Below, piece by piece: positions 45,293-54,638 of a stretch of 64,000 nt of DNA. The position numbers and the translations under genes were made by a program. The notes under the pieces are model-generated. The model was not told the DNA's origin. It did not search any database and saw nothing but the letters and a program-made list of their open reading frames with translations. Position 1 is the stretch's first letter, and every line of letters starts with the position of its first letter. Origin of the DNA: Nostoc linckia z4 (GTDB lineage: Bacteria; Cyanobacteriota; Cyanobacteriia; Cyanobacteriales; Nostocaceae); assembly GCF_002608075.1 (NCBI RefSeq), contig NZ_LAHA01000018.1:27-64026 (forward strand), read 5' to 3'.

Positions 45293-46728
45293 ATAAAGCT
45301 TTTTACCATTTCAACTGCCGTTGGAACTACTCTTTATTAGCACTGTTAATTTACCCGTTGAGTCCTTTTGTGGGGGCTGTGACTGTAGTTTTGGTATCAT
45401 TCATCACTTGGATGAAAGAATACCGCCAAATTAGCCGCCGCCCCCTCAATTGGGGATTTGCCCTTTTAAGTCTGTTGCTAATAGTTAGTTGTGGCTTTGC
45501 CCAAAACAAAATAGAAGCCTTCCTCGGCTTATTTAATTTTTTACCATTTTTTCTCGTTTTCGCCGCTTTCAGCACCCTGATTCAAACAACTTTCCAATTG
45601 CGGCAAATGGCTTGGGCTTTGGTGATAGGTTCAATGCCAGTGACGATTCTCGGCTTGGGACAATTATTTTTAGGCTGGAATTTTAAGTTAAAAATTTTGT
45701 GGATTGTCTTGGAATGGACGATCGCACCAGGAGGAAATCCACCAGGGCGAATAGCTTCATTATTCTTGCACGCCAACACCTTTGCAGCTTACTTAGTAAT
45801 AGTGTTCATCGTCAGTCTAGGGTTGTGGCTGGAACAATGGAAATTGGGCATGGGGAGGCAAGGGAGACAAGGTAGCCATTTTTCTCTCCGAAGTTCCGAT
45901 GGTCGGAAACCTCCGATCAGACTTCTCTCCTTGTCTACCCCCTCTCCCTTGTCTCCCACCCTGCGAGTTCGCGCTAGCGTCTCCCAAAGAGAAGATAAAG
46001 CTACATCTCACCACTCCCCACTCCCCTTTATCTTCCTAACCATCGTGGTGATTATGAATTTCATCACCTTGATTTTTACCAATTCGCGTAATGGATGGGC
46101 GATCGCTATTTTTACCTGTTTAGCTTACGCACTGTATCAGGGTTGGCGGATTCTTGTCGGTGGGGTTGTCGGTATCGTCACCAGCGTACTTTTAGCGGCT
46201 TTTGCTCCCTCAGCAATCGCTCAGTTTTTTCGCCAGTACGTTCCTGCTTTCTTTTGGGCAAGGTTAAACGACGATTTGTATCCAGATAGACCAGTGGCTT
46301 TGATGCGAAAAACTCAGTGGGAGTTCGCCTGGTCTTTAGCTTGGCAACATCCTTGGACGGGGTGGGGCTTACGTAGTTTTACTGCGCTTTACAAAGCACA
46401 GATGCAAATTAAGTTGGGTCATCCCCATAACTTGTTTTTAATGTTATCTGCTGAAACTGGTTTTATTGCTACTTTTGTATTTTGCAGTTTACTTGGTTGG
46501 ATTTTGATTACAGGAGTCCAATTACTGCGAAATTCCAAACACATAGATACAGGAGATAGATTGCTAATTTTCAGTTATCTTCTCACCGTTGTGGGGTGGA
46601 TTTTATTAAATACTGTAGACGTAACCCTCTTTGATTTTCGTTTGAATACTCTTTCATGGTTAATTTTGGCTGCTACTTGTGGAGTAGTAAATCACTATAA
46701 GCAACAAGAAAAGCTTGCATCTAATTGA
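45274..46728 (+). CDS. O-antigen ligase family membrane protein with repeat insertion
   Basis: A 484-residue polytopic membrane protein of the O-antigen ligase/polymerase type: about ten helices, a large periplasmic loop with YPDRPVALMRKTQWEFAWSL and GHPHNLFLMLSAETGFI (HPHN motif), and terminal helices. It joins or transfers polysaccharide chains on lipid carriers, in the periplasm. Residues about 192-250 (MGRQGRQGSHFSLRSSDGRK and onward) are hydrophilic low-complexity sequence encoded by an STRR block, inserted in frame between two TM helices. Without it the length would be about 425, normal for the family. It overlaps the YaaW gene by 19 bp. Activity of the interrupted protein is uncertain. 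Confidence 0.85.
   Translation: MLGASLNKAFYHFNCRWNYSLLALLIYPLSPFVGAVTVVLVSFITWMKEYRQISRRPLNWGFALLSLLLIVSCGFAQNKIEAFLGLFNFLPFFLVFAAFSTLIQTTFQLRQMAWALVIGSMPVTILGLGQLFLGWNFKLKILWIVLEWTIAPGGNPPGRIASLFLHANTFAAYLVIVFIVSLGLWLEQWKLGMGRQGRQGSHFSLRSSDGRKPPIRLLSLSTPSPLSPTLRVRASVSQREDKATSHHSPLPFIFLTIVVIMNFITLIFTNSRNGWAIAIFTCLAYALYQGWRILVGGVVGIVTSVLLAAFAPSAIAQFFRQYVPAFFWARLNDDLYPDRPVALMRKTQWEFAWSLAWQHPWTGWGLRSFTALYKAQMQIKLGHPHNLFLMLSAETGFIATFVFCSLLGWILITGVQLLRNSKHIDTGDRLLIFSYLLTVVGWILLNTVDVTLFDFRLNTLSWLILAATCGVVNHYKQQEKLASN
45849..46022. repeat. In-frame STRR insertion inside the O-antigen ligase gene
   Basis: The same GGGAGACAAGG / CTTGTCTACC / GCGCTAGCGTCTCCC type units as in the intergenic repeats of this window, about 174 bp (a multiple of 3) with no stop. 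It includes an inverted pair around GTTCCGATGGTCGGAAACCT. Confidence 0.75.
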
Positions 46729-47234
46729 AATGGCGACTGGCGATTGGAGATTAGGGACTGGGTAATAGAAAAGCTCTGAGAGTGTGTCAGTTGTAGATAT
46801 TTATAGTGCAGTAGTTGTATGATTTTCCCACCAACCTACAGATTGAATATTTTTAAATAAAAGTTTCTTTATTGTTTTTCAGTGTATGCACTGGGGACAT
46901 ATAAAGGTTGAAGTTAATAACATAACTATATTCACGTCTGTGACTGTGAGTGTGACTAAAACCTAATTAGTCACTGTTGCTGATTGTTGGGAAGGTGTAG
47001 GGACAACCCTTTGGGGTTTTCCTGCATGACGGGCATCTCTTGTAGATGCCCTTTTGTATGTTTATTTTTCAGCAAGAAATTGGAATTTTCACATTAAATT
47101 ATTTTCTGATTTTTGTCATTATTTTTGATCATTTCTTTCTTAAATATTTTGTAAAAAATTACACTTCTATATGGTTGTTTACATACACGAGATGCCATAA
47201 TTTGGAAAAAATCTCTGGGATGTAAGTAATAAAT
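46729..47234. other. Intergenic region, 500 bp, with hairpins
   Basis: No ORF. Terminator-like hairpins at 47005-47020 (AACCC-ttt-GGGGTT then TTTT) and 47031-47055. An sRNA ending at 47055 is possible because no gene ends nearby (the ligase stop is 300 bp upstream). Confidence 0.45.
47031..47055 (+). terminator. Rho-independent terminator
   Basis: GGGCATCT-cttgt-AGATGCCC followed by TTTT. It lies about 300 bp after the ligase stop and 180 bp before the caspase gene. Confidence 0.75.
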
Positions 47235-48428
47235 ATGACGTTCAATCGCCGTCAATTTTTGCAATTTACTGCTTCGAGTGTTGCGGGATTTGGATTAAGT
47301 CAATTCTTTACGCAAGCCGATCGCTTTGGTAAAGTTCTCGCAAAAACTACACCACGCAAACTTGCATTCCTGGTTGGGATTAACAAATATCCTGGAGAAG
47401 GTGCGCTACGAGGCTGTGTTAACGATGTTGAAACGATGCGCCATTTGCTCATATATCGGTTTGGGTTCCAGCCAACAGATATTTTGACTTTGACAGATAA
47501 AAAAGCAACTCGTACTGGTATTCTTCAAGGATTTGAAGAACATTTAATTAAACAAGCCAAGTCCGATGATGTGGTAGTGTTTCATTATTCCGGGCATGGT
47601 TCGCAAGTTTACGATCCAAATCCCATAACTGAAGAACTAGGATTAAACGGTACTTTCGTCCCTGTAGATTCGGGTTTGCCTGCTGGCTATCCCGAAAAAA
47701 GCGGTACAGTGGAAGACATCATGGGGCACACGTTATTTTTGTTGATGTCAGCTTGTCAAAGTGAAAATTTTACAGCGGTTTTGGATAGTTGTTTTTCAGG
47801 TGGTGCGATGCGGAATTACAAAGTGCGATCGCGTCCTGGTGGTAAGTCAGCCCTAATTTCAGCAAACGAAAAAGACTATCAAAGAAAATGGCTATCAAAA
47901 CTCAACCTTTCGCCTTCAGAATTTATCCGCCGCTATCGTGCTGGAGTTGCCAAAGGTGTAATACTCGCAGCCACAAACCCCGAACAAACCGCCGCCGATG
48001 CAAGATTTAATGGTTTCTATGCAGGAGCGTTTAGTTATCCACTAACACGCTATCTCTGGCAAAATAGCAGCACCCCAGAAAAAGCGATCGCCCAAGTACT
48101 TGAATATTTACATCAAGAAGATTACGAACAAACACCCATCCTTGAAGTCAAGCCTCAAAGCAGGAATGAAAAACAACCTATATTTTTCGTTGATGCAGCA
48201 AATACCACAGCCGATGCTGTGATTACCGAAATTACTGGTAATCGAGCAAAACTTTGGCTTGGTGGCGTTGATGTTGGAAATATAGAAGAAGGTTCCCAAT
48301 TTAGGGCAATGGGTGTCAATAAAGCTAACTCTGCCGAGGTGCAATTAATATCGCGTACTGGATTAGTAGGAATTGCTACAGTTAAAGGTCTTGTAAAACC
48401 AGGGATGTTATTGCAGGCGATGGCATAA
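47235..48428 (+). CDS. Tat-exported caspase-like protease (orthocaspase)
   Basis: A 397-residue protein. The N-terminus MTFNRRQFLQFTASSVAGFG is a twin-arginine-type signal, so export of a folded protein is likely. The caspase p20 domain follows: KLAFLVGINKYPGEGALRGCVNDVETMRHLL, then VVVFHYSGHGSQVYDP with the His121 dyad residue and AVLDSCFSGGAMRN with Cys186. Both catalytic residues are intact. The C-terminal 80 residues form another domain (TEITGNRAKLWLGGVDVG). A CHAT protease-fold gene lies downstream on the same strand, 200 bp away. Confidence 0.92.
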   Translation: MTFNRRQFLQFTASSVAGFGLSQFFTQADRFGKVLAKTTPRKLAFLVGINKYPGEGALRGCVNDVETMRHLLIYRFGFQPTDILTLTDKKATRTGILQGFEEHLIKQAKSDDVVVFHYSGHGSQVYDPNPITEELGLNGTFVPVDSGLPAGYPEKSGTVEDIMGHTLFLLMSACQSENFTAVLDSCFSGGAMRNYKVRSRPGGKSALISANEKDYQRKWLSKLNLSPSEFIRRYRAGVAKGVILAATNPEQTAADARFNGFYAGAFSYPLTRYLWQNSSTPEKAIAQVLEYLHQEDYEQTPILEVKPQSRNEKQPIFFVDAANTTADAVITEITGNRAKLWLGGVDVGNIEEGSQFRAMGVNKANSAEVQLISRTGLVGIATVKGLVKPGMLLQAMA

Positions 48429-48544
48429 GCAAGGAGTCAGAATTCAGAATGGGCTAAACGCCCCGCTACCGCTAACAGGAGTCAGAATTCAAAATTGGAA
48501 AAGACTCCAACAGTAAAAGTATGGAGTTTTAACAATGAAGAACA

Positions 48545-48577
48545 AGATCCCCGACTTCTTAAAGAAGTCGGGGATCT
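48545..48577. repeat. 33-bp perfect palindrome (AGATCCCCGACTTCTT arms)
   Basis: 16-bp perfect arms with a single central A. It sits between the caspase and CHAT genes and could attenuate read-through. Same design as the palindromes at 8208, 24951 and 25536. Confidence 0.85.
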
Positions 48578-48629
48578 ATAGCTTTAAGTATTAACCAATC
48601 CCCAGTATTTTTTAGTAGAATTTGAGAAA

Positions 48630-51600
48630 ATGTATCAAAAAAAATCCTTTATCTTATTTGCAAGTATTGTCTTAGTTTCGCAAACAGTAGTTACCATAGT
48701 TGGACAAATAGAGGCGAGTTTTGCTCAATCTTCAACTACGCGATCGCCACAGACAAGTGCCACTGCTGACAAATTATATGAGGAAGGAATAGAACTATAT
48801 AATCAAGGCACACCAGCATCATTACGAGAAGCAATCTTCAAATTACAAGAGGCATTACAACTCTCGCGCGATATTGACGATAAAGAATTAGAAGCTAATA
48901 CCATTCATAATATTGGTAAAGCATACTTTGATTTGGGCAATCAACAACAAGCTATTAATTTTTACAATCAATCTCTATCTTTAATTAGGGCTTTAAATGA
49001 TAAAAAATCGGAAGCCATTATCCTGGATGATATTGGCACGAGTTACTTAGATTTAGGGCAAAAACAAAAGGCTCTTGAATATTATAATCAAGCACTGTCT
49101 ATTAACCGCAATCTTGGTAACAAATTTGAACAAGCTATTACTCTCAGTCACATTGCTTCGGTCTATTATCATTCTGAAGATATGGCAAAAAGTCTGGAAT
49201 ATCTTCAGGAATCTCTATCGCTATATCGTACTATTAGCGATAGTAATGGTGAAGCCTATATACTTTTAATTATTGGTAGAACCTATGATAAGTTTAGACA
49301 AAACCAAAAAGCTTTAGAGTTTTATAACCAATCTTTATCTATGTATCGTACTTTAAAAGATAAGGCATGGGAAGCAACTGCTCTGAGAAATATTGGTGGA
49401 ATTTACAAGAAATTAGAAGAAAAACAAAAAGCTCTGGAATATTACAACCAAGCTTTATCTTTGAGGCGTGAAATAGGTCAGACAGCAAAAGTAGTCAATA
49501 CCCTCAATTTGATCGGCATTATTTATGATGAATTGGGACAACAACAAAAAGCCCTAGAAATTTACAAAGAAGCTTTATCCCTATCACGTAGTATAGGCGA
49601 TGCCGAAGCAGAAGGAAATACTCTTAGTAATATGGCGCTCGTCTACGATAATTTAAATGATGAGTTAACAGCAATTGGCCTATACGAAGAAGCTTTATCT
49701 TTGCGACGTGCGACGGGAGATAAGTATGGTGAAGCAGTTACTCTTAATAATATGGGTAAAGCTCACTGGGTTTTGCGGAACACACAACGAGCGCTTGAGT
49801 TGTACAATCAAGCTTTAGATTTGATGCGTCAACTAGGGAGTAAGGAAGGAGAATCTTCTGTACTTGGTAATATTGGTACTCTTTATTCTTCTGTAGGAGA
49901 GAAAGAAACCTCTCTGGAATTATTTCACCAATCTCTATCGCAAAACCGTGAAATAGGTGATAAGGAAGGAGAAGCCGTTGCACTTTTCAACATTGCTTCA
50001 GTGGAACGAAAAAAAGGAAATCTGGAAGCATCTGTAGATAGTATCAAAAGTGCGATCGCCATTATTGAAGAATTACGTTCTAAAGTGATAAATGAGGAAT
50101 TGCGAGCAAGTTATTTTGGCTCAAAGCAAAATTATTATGAATTCTACATTGACTTATTAATGGAGTTGCACGAAAAGCAACCCAACAAAGGATATAACGC
50201 CCAAGCCCTCCACGCCAGCGAACGCGCCCGCGCCCGCAGTCTCATCGAACTGCTTACCGAAGCCGGTGCAAACATTCGTCAAGGAGTAGATGCAAAATTA
50301 TCTCAACGTCAGCAAAGCCTGGAAAAAGAACTTAACGCTACCGAATTTCGCAAGTATCAACTACTCCAAGGACAATACACTAAAAAAGAATTAGCCCAAA
50401 TCAAACAACAAATAGCAACACTCCTCAATCAACTCGAAGAAGTCAAAACACAAATTCGTCTCAAAAGCCCCCGTTATGCTGCATTAACTCAACCGCAACC
50501 CCTGACACTCAAAGAACTTCAAAATGAAGTACTTGACGAAAATACAATACTTTTAGAGTATTCGCTAGGCAAAAAGTACAGTTATCTTTGGGCAGTTACT
50601 AAGACAGATATTAGCAGTTATAAATTGGGCGATCGCCAAACTATCGAAGAAACTGCCCAAGCATATTACAAGCAAGTCACATCAAGCCAAGAAGTCAATC
50701 CTAAAATTGGTCAGCGATTAAGTCAAATGTTACTCAGTCCTGTCGCCAGCAAACTTAAAGGAAAACGTTTGTTAATTGTTGGTGATGGTGCATTGCAATC
50801 AATTCCCTTCGCCGCCTTACCTACCCCTGAAACCTCTGTTTCTTCCTTACCAAAGAACGCAAAAGAAAACTTTACTCCTCTGTTGGTACAAAACGAAATC
50901 GTTTTGCTTCCCTCGGCTTCAACCATCGCTATCCAAAGACGCGAATTCAAAAACCGACCGCCAGCACCTAAAACCGTTGCAATTCTGGCAGATCCAGTTT
51001 TTAACCGCGATGATACACGCTTGCAGGTTACAAATAATCATACTGCCGCAGCCGCAACAACCAGCGAAGTAGTACGTTCGGCGCGGGATATAGGCGTCGT
51101 TCTTGACCGCCTGAAGTACAGCCGCCAAGAAGCTGATGCAATTACCAAACTAGTAAGCAATACTTCTCAACGCCTATCATCCCTAGATTTTGAGGCTTCC
51201 CGCACCACCGCTACCAATCCCAATCTTGCACAATACCGGATGGTACACTTTGCCACCCACGGACTGATTAACACTATTAACCCAGAATTGTCAGGAATCG
51301 TTTTATCTTTAGTCAACCAAAAAGGTGAAGATACCGATGGCTTTCTCCGCCTCCACGATATTTTCAACCTCAATTTACCCGTTGAACTCGTAACTCTTAG
51401 CGCTTGCGAAACCGGACTTGGAAAGGACGTGAAAGGAGAAGGTTTAGTGGGCTTGACAAGAGGTTTTATGTATGCTGGAGCAAAAAGAGTTGCTGTCAGT
51501 TTGTGGAGTGTCAACGATACAGCAACCGCCAACTTGATGACCAAATTCTATCAACAGATGTTACAAAAAGGCTTGACACCAGTAGCCGCGCTGCGTGCCG

Positions 51601-51683
51601 CACAGTTGGAAATGTGGCAAACTCAGCAATGGAATGCACCTTATTATTGGGCGGCGTTTGTGGTGCAAGGCGAGTGGCGGTAA
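48630..51683 (+). CDS. TPR-CHAT domain protein
   Basis: A 1017-residue protein. The N-terminal hydrophobic signal-like segment (KSFILFASIVLVSQTVVTIV) suggests export. Residues about 60-470 hold ten or more TPR repeats of about 40 residues (ALEYYNQALSINRNLGNKFEQA type). A coiled-coil linker follows. The C-terminal CHAT domain (caspase-like protease fold) has MVHFATHG with His877 and LVTLSACETGLG with Cys926, both catalytic positions present, and ends GAKRVAVSLWSVNDTATANLM. TPR-CHAT proteins occur in bacterial signalling and, as in the gRAMP-associated Craspase, in defence. Partner and substrate are unknown. ATG start. Confidence 0.9.
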   Translation: MYQKKSFILFASIVLVSQTVVTIVGQIEASFAQSSTTRSPQTSATADKLYEEGIELYNQGTPASLREAIFKLQEALQLSRDIDDKELEANTIHNIGKAYFDLGNQQQAINFYNQSLSLIRALNDKKSEAIILDDIGTSYLDLGQKQKALEYYNQALSINRNLGNKFEQAITLSHIASVYYHSEDMAKSLEYLQESLSLYRTISDSNGEAYILLIIGRTYDKFRQNQKALEFYNQSLSMYRTLKDKAWEATALRNIGGIYKKLEEKQKALEYYNQALSLRREIGQTAKVVNTLNLIGIIYDELGQQQKALEIYKEALSLSRSIGDAEAEGNTLSNMALVYDNLNDELTAIGLYEEALSLRRATGDKYGEAVTLNNMGKAHWVLRNTQRALELYNQALDLMRQLGSKEGESSVLGNIGTLYSSVGEKETSLELFHQSLSQNREIGDKEGEAVALFNIASVERKKGNLEASVDSIKSAIAIIEELRSKVINEELRASYFGSKQNYYEFYIDLLMELHEKQPNKGYNAQALHASERARARSLIELLTEAGANIRQGVDAKLSQRQQSLEKELNATEFRKYQLLQGQYTKKELAQIKQQIATLLNQLEEVKTQIRLKSPRYAALTQPQPLTLKELQNEVLDENTILLEYSLGKKYSYLWAVTKTDISSYKLGDRQTIEETAQAYYKQVTSSQEVNPKIGQRLSQMLLSPVASKLKGKRLLIVGDGALQSIPFAALPTPETSVSSLPKNAKENFTPLLVQNEIVLLPSASTIAIQRREFKNRPPAPKTVAILADPVFNRDDTRLQVTNNHTAAAATTSEVVRSARDIGVVLDRLKYSRQEADAITKLVSNTSQRLSSLDFEASRTTATNPNLAQYRMVHFATHGLINTINPELSGIVLSLVNQKGEDTDGFLRLHDIFNLNLPVELVTLSACETGLGKDVKGEGLVGLTRGFMYAGAKRVAVSLWSVNDTATANLMTKFYQQMLQKGLTPVAALRAAQLEMWQTQQWNAPYYWAAFVVQGEWR

Positions 51684-51689
51684 GATTTT

Positions 51690-51840
51690 TGGGAAGCAGG
51701 GGAGTGGGGAAGATGACGGAGCAGGGGAGATGAGTTTTTCCCCTGGAGTCCCTGGAGCCTCTTCTGCCCAATGCCCCATACTTCGACTACGCTCAGTACA
51801 AGTGCCCAATGCCCCATGCCCTGTTTGGCCGATGTATCAG
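51690..51840. repeat. STRR and TGCCCAATGCCCCAT-type repeats
   Basis: G/A-rich units (GGGGAGTGGGGAAGATGACG type) then CTGGAGTCCCTGGAGCC and CCAATGCCCCAT units, filling the 200-bp gap before ycf51. Confidence 0.75.
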
Positions 51841-51891
51841 TAAAATGGTGTTGTCGGTAACGAAAAGAAAGACGCCTCAGTAACTAACCTT

Positions 51892-52413
51892 ATGCTCACA
51901 ACAGCTGACTTTTTTCAATACACCCAATGGTCTGGTATCGCCACCTTGGTATTCGCTGCTTTAGCAGTGTTGGGTTTTGTTCTCAAATGGGGCATCCGCT
52001 TTCGGTTGGTGGGTACAACTGGCTTTATGGTGGTGCTAACAGCTGGTTTATTTGCACTGTCCATAGTCCCCTTGAGTCGTACTGTGATTCCCGGAGCAGT
52101 GCGCTACAGTCTAGTTTATGACAATGGCTCAACACAAGCGACGATCGCGGTGTCACCCCAAATTTCTCCCACAGAATTAGATGCAACCTTACGTCAAGCA
52201 GCCAGCAATCTTTATTCCTATGGTCGTTCGGGTACACTCCAAGACGACAAGCTAACAGTCCGCGCCCGTACCATTCTGCACCCAGAACCAGGGATTTCTG
52301 TCCCAGTTTACTTGGGTCAAGTCAAGCGATCGCTAATTTCTCGTGACAACTCCTCAATGACAGTGGAAATCTATCAAGACAAATTCGCCCAATTGCCGAA
52401 ATCGAAGGCTTAA
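51892..52413 (+). CDS. ycf51: Ycf51 family protein
   Basis: A 173-residue protein conserved in cyanobacteria and red-algal plastids (Ycf51/DUF2518). Two N-terminal TM helices (IATLVFAALAVLGFVLKW and LVGTTGFMVVLTAGLFALSIV) are followed by a soluble C-terminal domain (RYSLVYDNGSTQATIAVSPQ; SMTVEIYQDKFAQLP). Function unknown; a thylakoid or plasma-membrane role is expected. ATG start; monocistronic, repeats on both sides. Confidence 0.9.
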   Translation: MLTTADFFQYTQWSGIATLVFAALAVLGFVLKWGIRFRLVGTTGFMVVLTAGLFALSIVPLSRTVIPGAVRYSLVYDNGSTQATIAVSPQISPTELDATLRQAASNLYSYGRSGTLQDDKLTVRARTILHPEPGISVPVYLGQVKRSLISRDNSSMTVEIYQDKFAQLPKSKA

Positions 52414-53444
52414 GGGGAGATGAGGAGATGGGAAAAAGGGAAAGGGGCAAAGGGCAAGGGGCAAAGTCATAGGAAGAAGCAAAGACCCCTCCTTTAACCT
52501 TTAACCTTTTCCCCTATCTTTACCCGAAGGGTTTTGCCCTATGCCCCATTTCCAATGCTTGTGACCAGGATGACATGATTTATTTTGTATTTACTGATAC
52601 TGTAAATATACAAGCGTTCCTCAACTAATGTGCGTTCGCATAGCGTTCCGAAGGGAAGCACGAGGGAGGGTAACAGCGACGAAACGAGCAAACTGTTGTG
52701 GTAAACTTGAACCATCTTGACCCTCACTGCCGTAAGCGAAAACCAAGCTAATAGGTACAGGTTGCAAGGAAAGTTATGGGTCTTGGGAATCAGGACTCCT
52801 GCCCTTGGAGGCAATCTAAGACCGATAGGATTATAGAGTCCTGGAGGTAGTTGCCGTTGAATTGGGAAGCCTACAGCATACTGCGTAGCGGTTGATGTAG
52901 GTAGTTCACATTAAGATATTCACACTTTAGCGGTTAGACTGTAAGCAAAAATTAATTAGCGTGCGGGTAATGGGTACTGGCAATTGCGATCTGTCAGTTG
53001 TTTTTCTAGTTACCGATTTTGCCATTTGCAAAAATATTTGCAGCAAATGAATTGGCTGTAGGACGTACAAATCTACGCCCCTAGTTGATATATTCTGTAG
53101 CTGCAATTGCTTGAATGGTAGGACTACGAAGAAAACCCCACTTAGCGATGCCTGCGGCGGTAAACTACGCTTTTTTTGGGAATCTAAGAGTGCTAATGTT
53201 ATTTAATTATACGGTTGTTCAAAACTTTGATAGTTCGGAATTTTAGATCGATGAGCAGCATAGATTCAAGCAATGTCGTCAAATTACTTAAACGGTGGGC
53301 AACAGGCTTTGCTATTTCATGGCTCGGCTAAAATCCAGTTGAAGGGGTGTAAAATTTGTCGTCATCTTTAAAGCTGGCAACAAGTATCCCTGAGGAAAAG
53401 TCAATTTGGTTAAGAAATATCAAAGTTTTGGCACACTAGTTTAT
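52414..53444. other. Intergenic region, 1 kb, repeats and no convincing gene
   Basis: STRR units at 52414-52540 (AAAGGGGCAAAGGG, CCTTTAACCTTTTCCCC) and a GCGTTCGCATAGCGTTCC-GAAGGGAAGC motif at about 52631-52660. Short ORFs on the minus strand (52539-52814) include repeat sequence and have no recognisable family. The promoter of the alcohol dehydrogenase gene is expected in the last 150 bp. Confidence 0.45.
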
Positions 53445-54638
53445 ATGTCTAATCAATTTTCTACTCAACCTTCTTTGTCTACTCAAACTTCTAGTTCATT
53501 ATTTACCCTGACAATTGCCCCAGCAAAAGTAATCCGTGGTTCTGGTGTGTTGCCAGCCGCCGCAGCAGAAATCATTGGTTTGGGAAATCGTCCTTTGATT
53601 GTGGCAGGAGAAGGCACTCTTGCGATCGGCCAAGAAAATCTGCAACCAATTTTAGAAAACCAACATTTACAGACTGCCCAAGCTTCATATAGTCCAGATT
53701 GTTGTGAAGCTAGCTTGAAAAGTTTACGCAAGGCAGCCAAAGAACATAAAGCTGATGTGATTATCGGTGTTGGTGGCGGCAAAGCTTTGGATACAGCGAA
53801 ATTAGTCGCGCAACAATTACAGCTACCAGTGGTGACGATTCCCACTTCTGCGGCTACCTGTGCAGCTTGGAGTGCCTTGTCTAATGTTTATTCAGAAGAC
53901 GGGGCATTTCTTTATGATGTGGCGCTGTCTCGTTGTCCGGATTTATTGATACTCGATTATGATTTGATTAAAACAGCACCGCAACGTACTTTAATCGCTG
54001 GCATTGGTGATGCGATCGCTAAGTGGTACGAAGCCTCAGTTAGTAGCGGGCATTTACAAGACACTTTAATTATCGCCGCCCTCCAACAAGCACGAGTTTT
54101 GCGAGATATCCTCTTGCAAAAGTCAGCCGCCGCCCTTAAAGAACCAGGTAGTGAAGTTTGGCGAGAAGTTGTAGACGCCAGTGTGCTACTTGCTGGCGTA
54201 GTTGGCGGATTAGGAGGAGCGCAGTGTCGTACTGTTGCCGCCCATGCAGTGCATAATGGTTTAACGCACATTTCGGGACACGGCAGTATTCACGGCGAAA
54301 AAGTTGCTTTGGGAATTCTGGTGCAACTGCGTTTAGAAGAAATGCTACAAAACAATCAACTAGCAGCATCGGCGCGGCAACAGTTGTTAAAGTTCTACGC
54401 AGAAATTGGACTACCCCAGAAATTAAGTGATTTGGGATTGGGCAATATTACACTAGGTGAGTTGCAAACAGCCGCCGAAATTGCCCTAGCTCCTAATTCT
54501 GACATCCATCGACTACCTTTTAAAGTCGCACTGGAACAGTTGATGGCGGCAATGGTTTCTACCACTGCACCTATAGATAGTAGAGATACGATGAATCGAG
54601 TTTCGCCCAAGGGAATGAGTGACGAGGTTGAAGCATGA
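53445..54638 (+). CDS. Iron-type alcohol/glycerol dehydrogenase
   Basis: 397 residues from the ATG MSNQFSTQPSL (an earlier TTG is less likely). A fold of the iron-containing alcohol dehydrogenase/glycerol dehydrogenase superfamily: NAD loop VIIGVGGGKALDTAKLVAQ and PTSAATCAAWSALSNVYSEDG; metal ligands GIGDAIAKWYEA (Asp), AAHAVHNGLTH (His) and GHGSIHGEKVALG (His). The enzyme uses NAD(P)H to interconvert an alcohol or glycerol-like substrate. The stop overlaps the next gene's start (ATGA), so translation is probably coupled with an aminotransferase. Confidence 0.88.
   Translation: MSNQFSTQPSLSTQTSSSLFTLTIAPAKVIRGSGVLPAAAAEIIGLGNRPLIVAGEGTLAIGQENLQPILENQHLQTAQASYSPDCCEASLKSLRKAAKEHKADVIIGVGGGKALDTAKLVAQQLQLPVVTIPTSAATCAAWSALSNVYSEDGAFLYDVALSRCPDLLILDYDLIKTAPQRTLIAGIGDAIAKWYEASVSSGHLQDTLIIAALQQARVLRDILLQKSAAALKEPGSEVWREVVDASVLLAGVVGGLGGAQCRTVAAHAVHNGLTHISGHGSIHGEKVALGILVQLRLEEMLQNNQLAASARQQLLKFYAEIGLPQKLSDLGLGNITLGELQTAAEIALAPNSDIHRLPFKVALEQLMAAMVSTTAPIDSRDTMNRVSPKGMSDEVEA

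Noticed and set aside
52539..52814. 91-residue minus-strand ORF
   Set aside because: It contains dispersed-repeat sequence, and no transposase or other family could be recognised.
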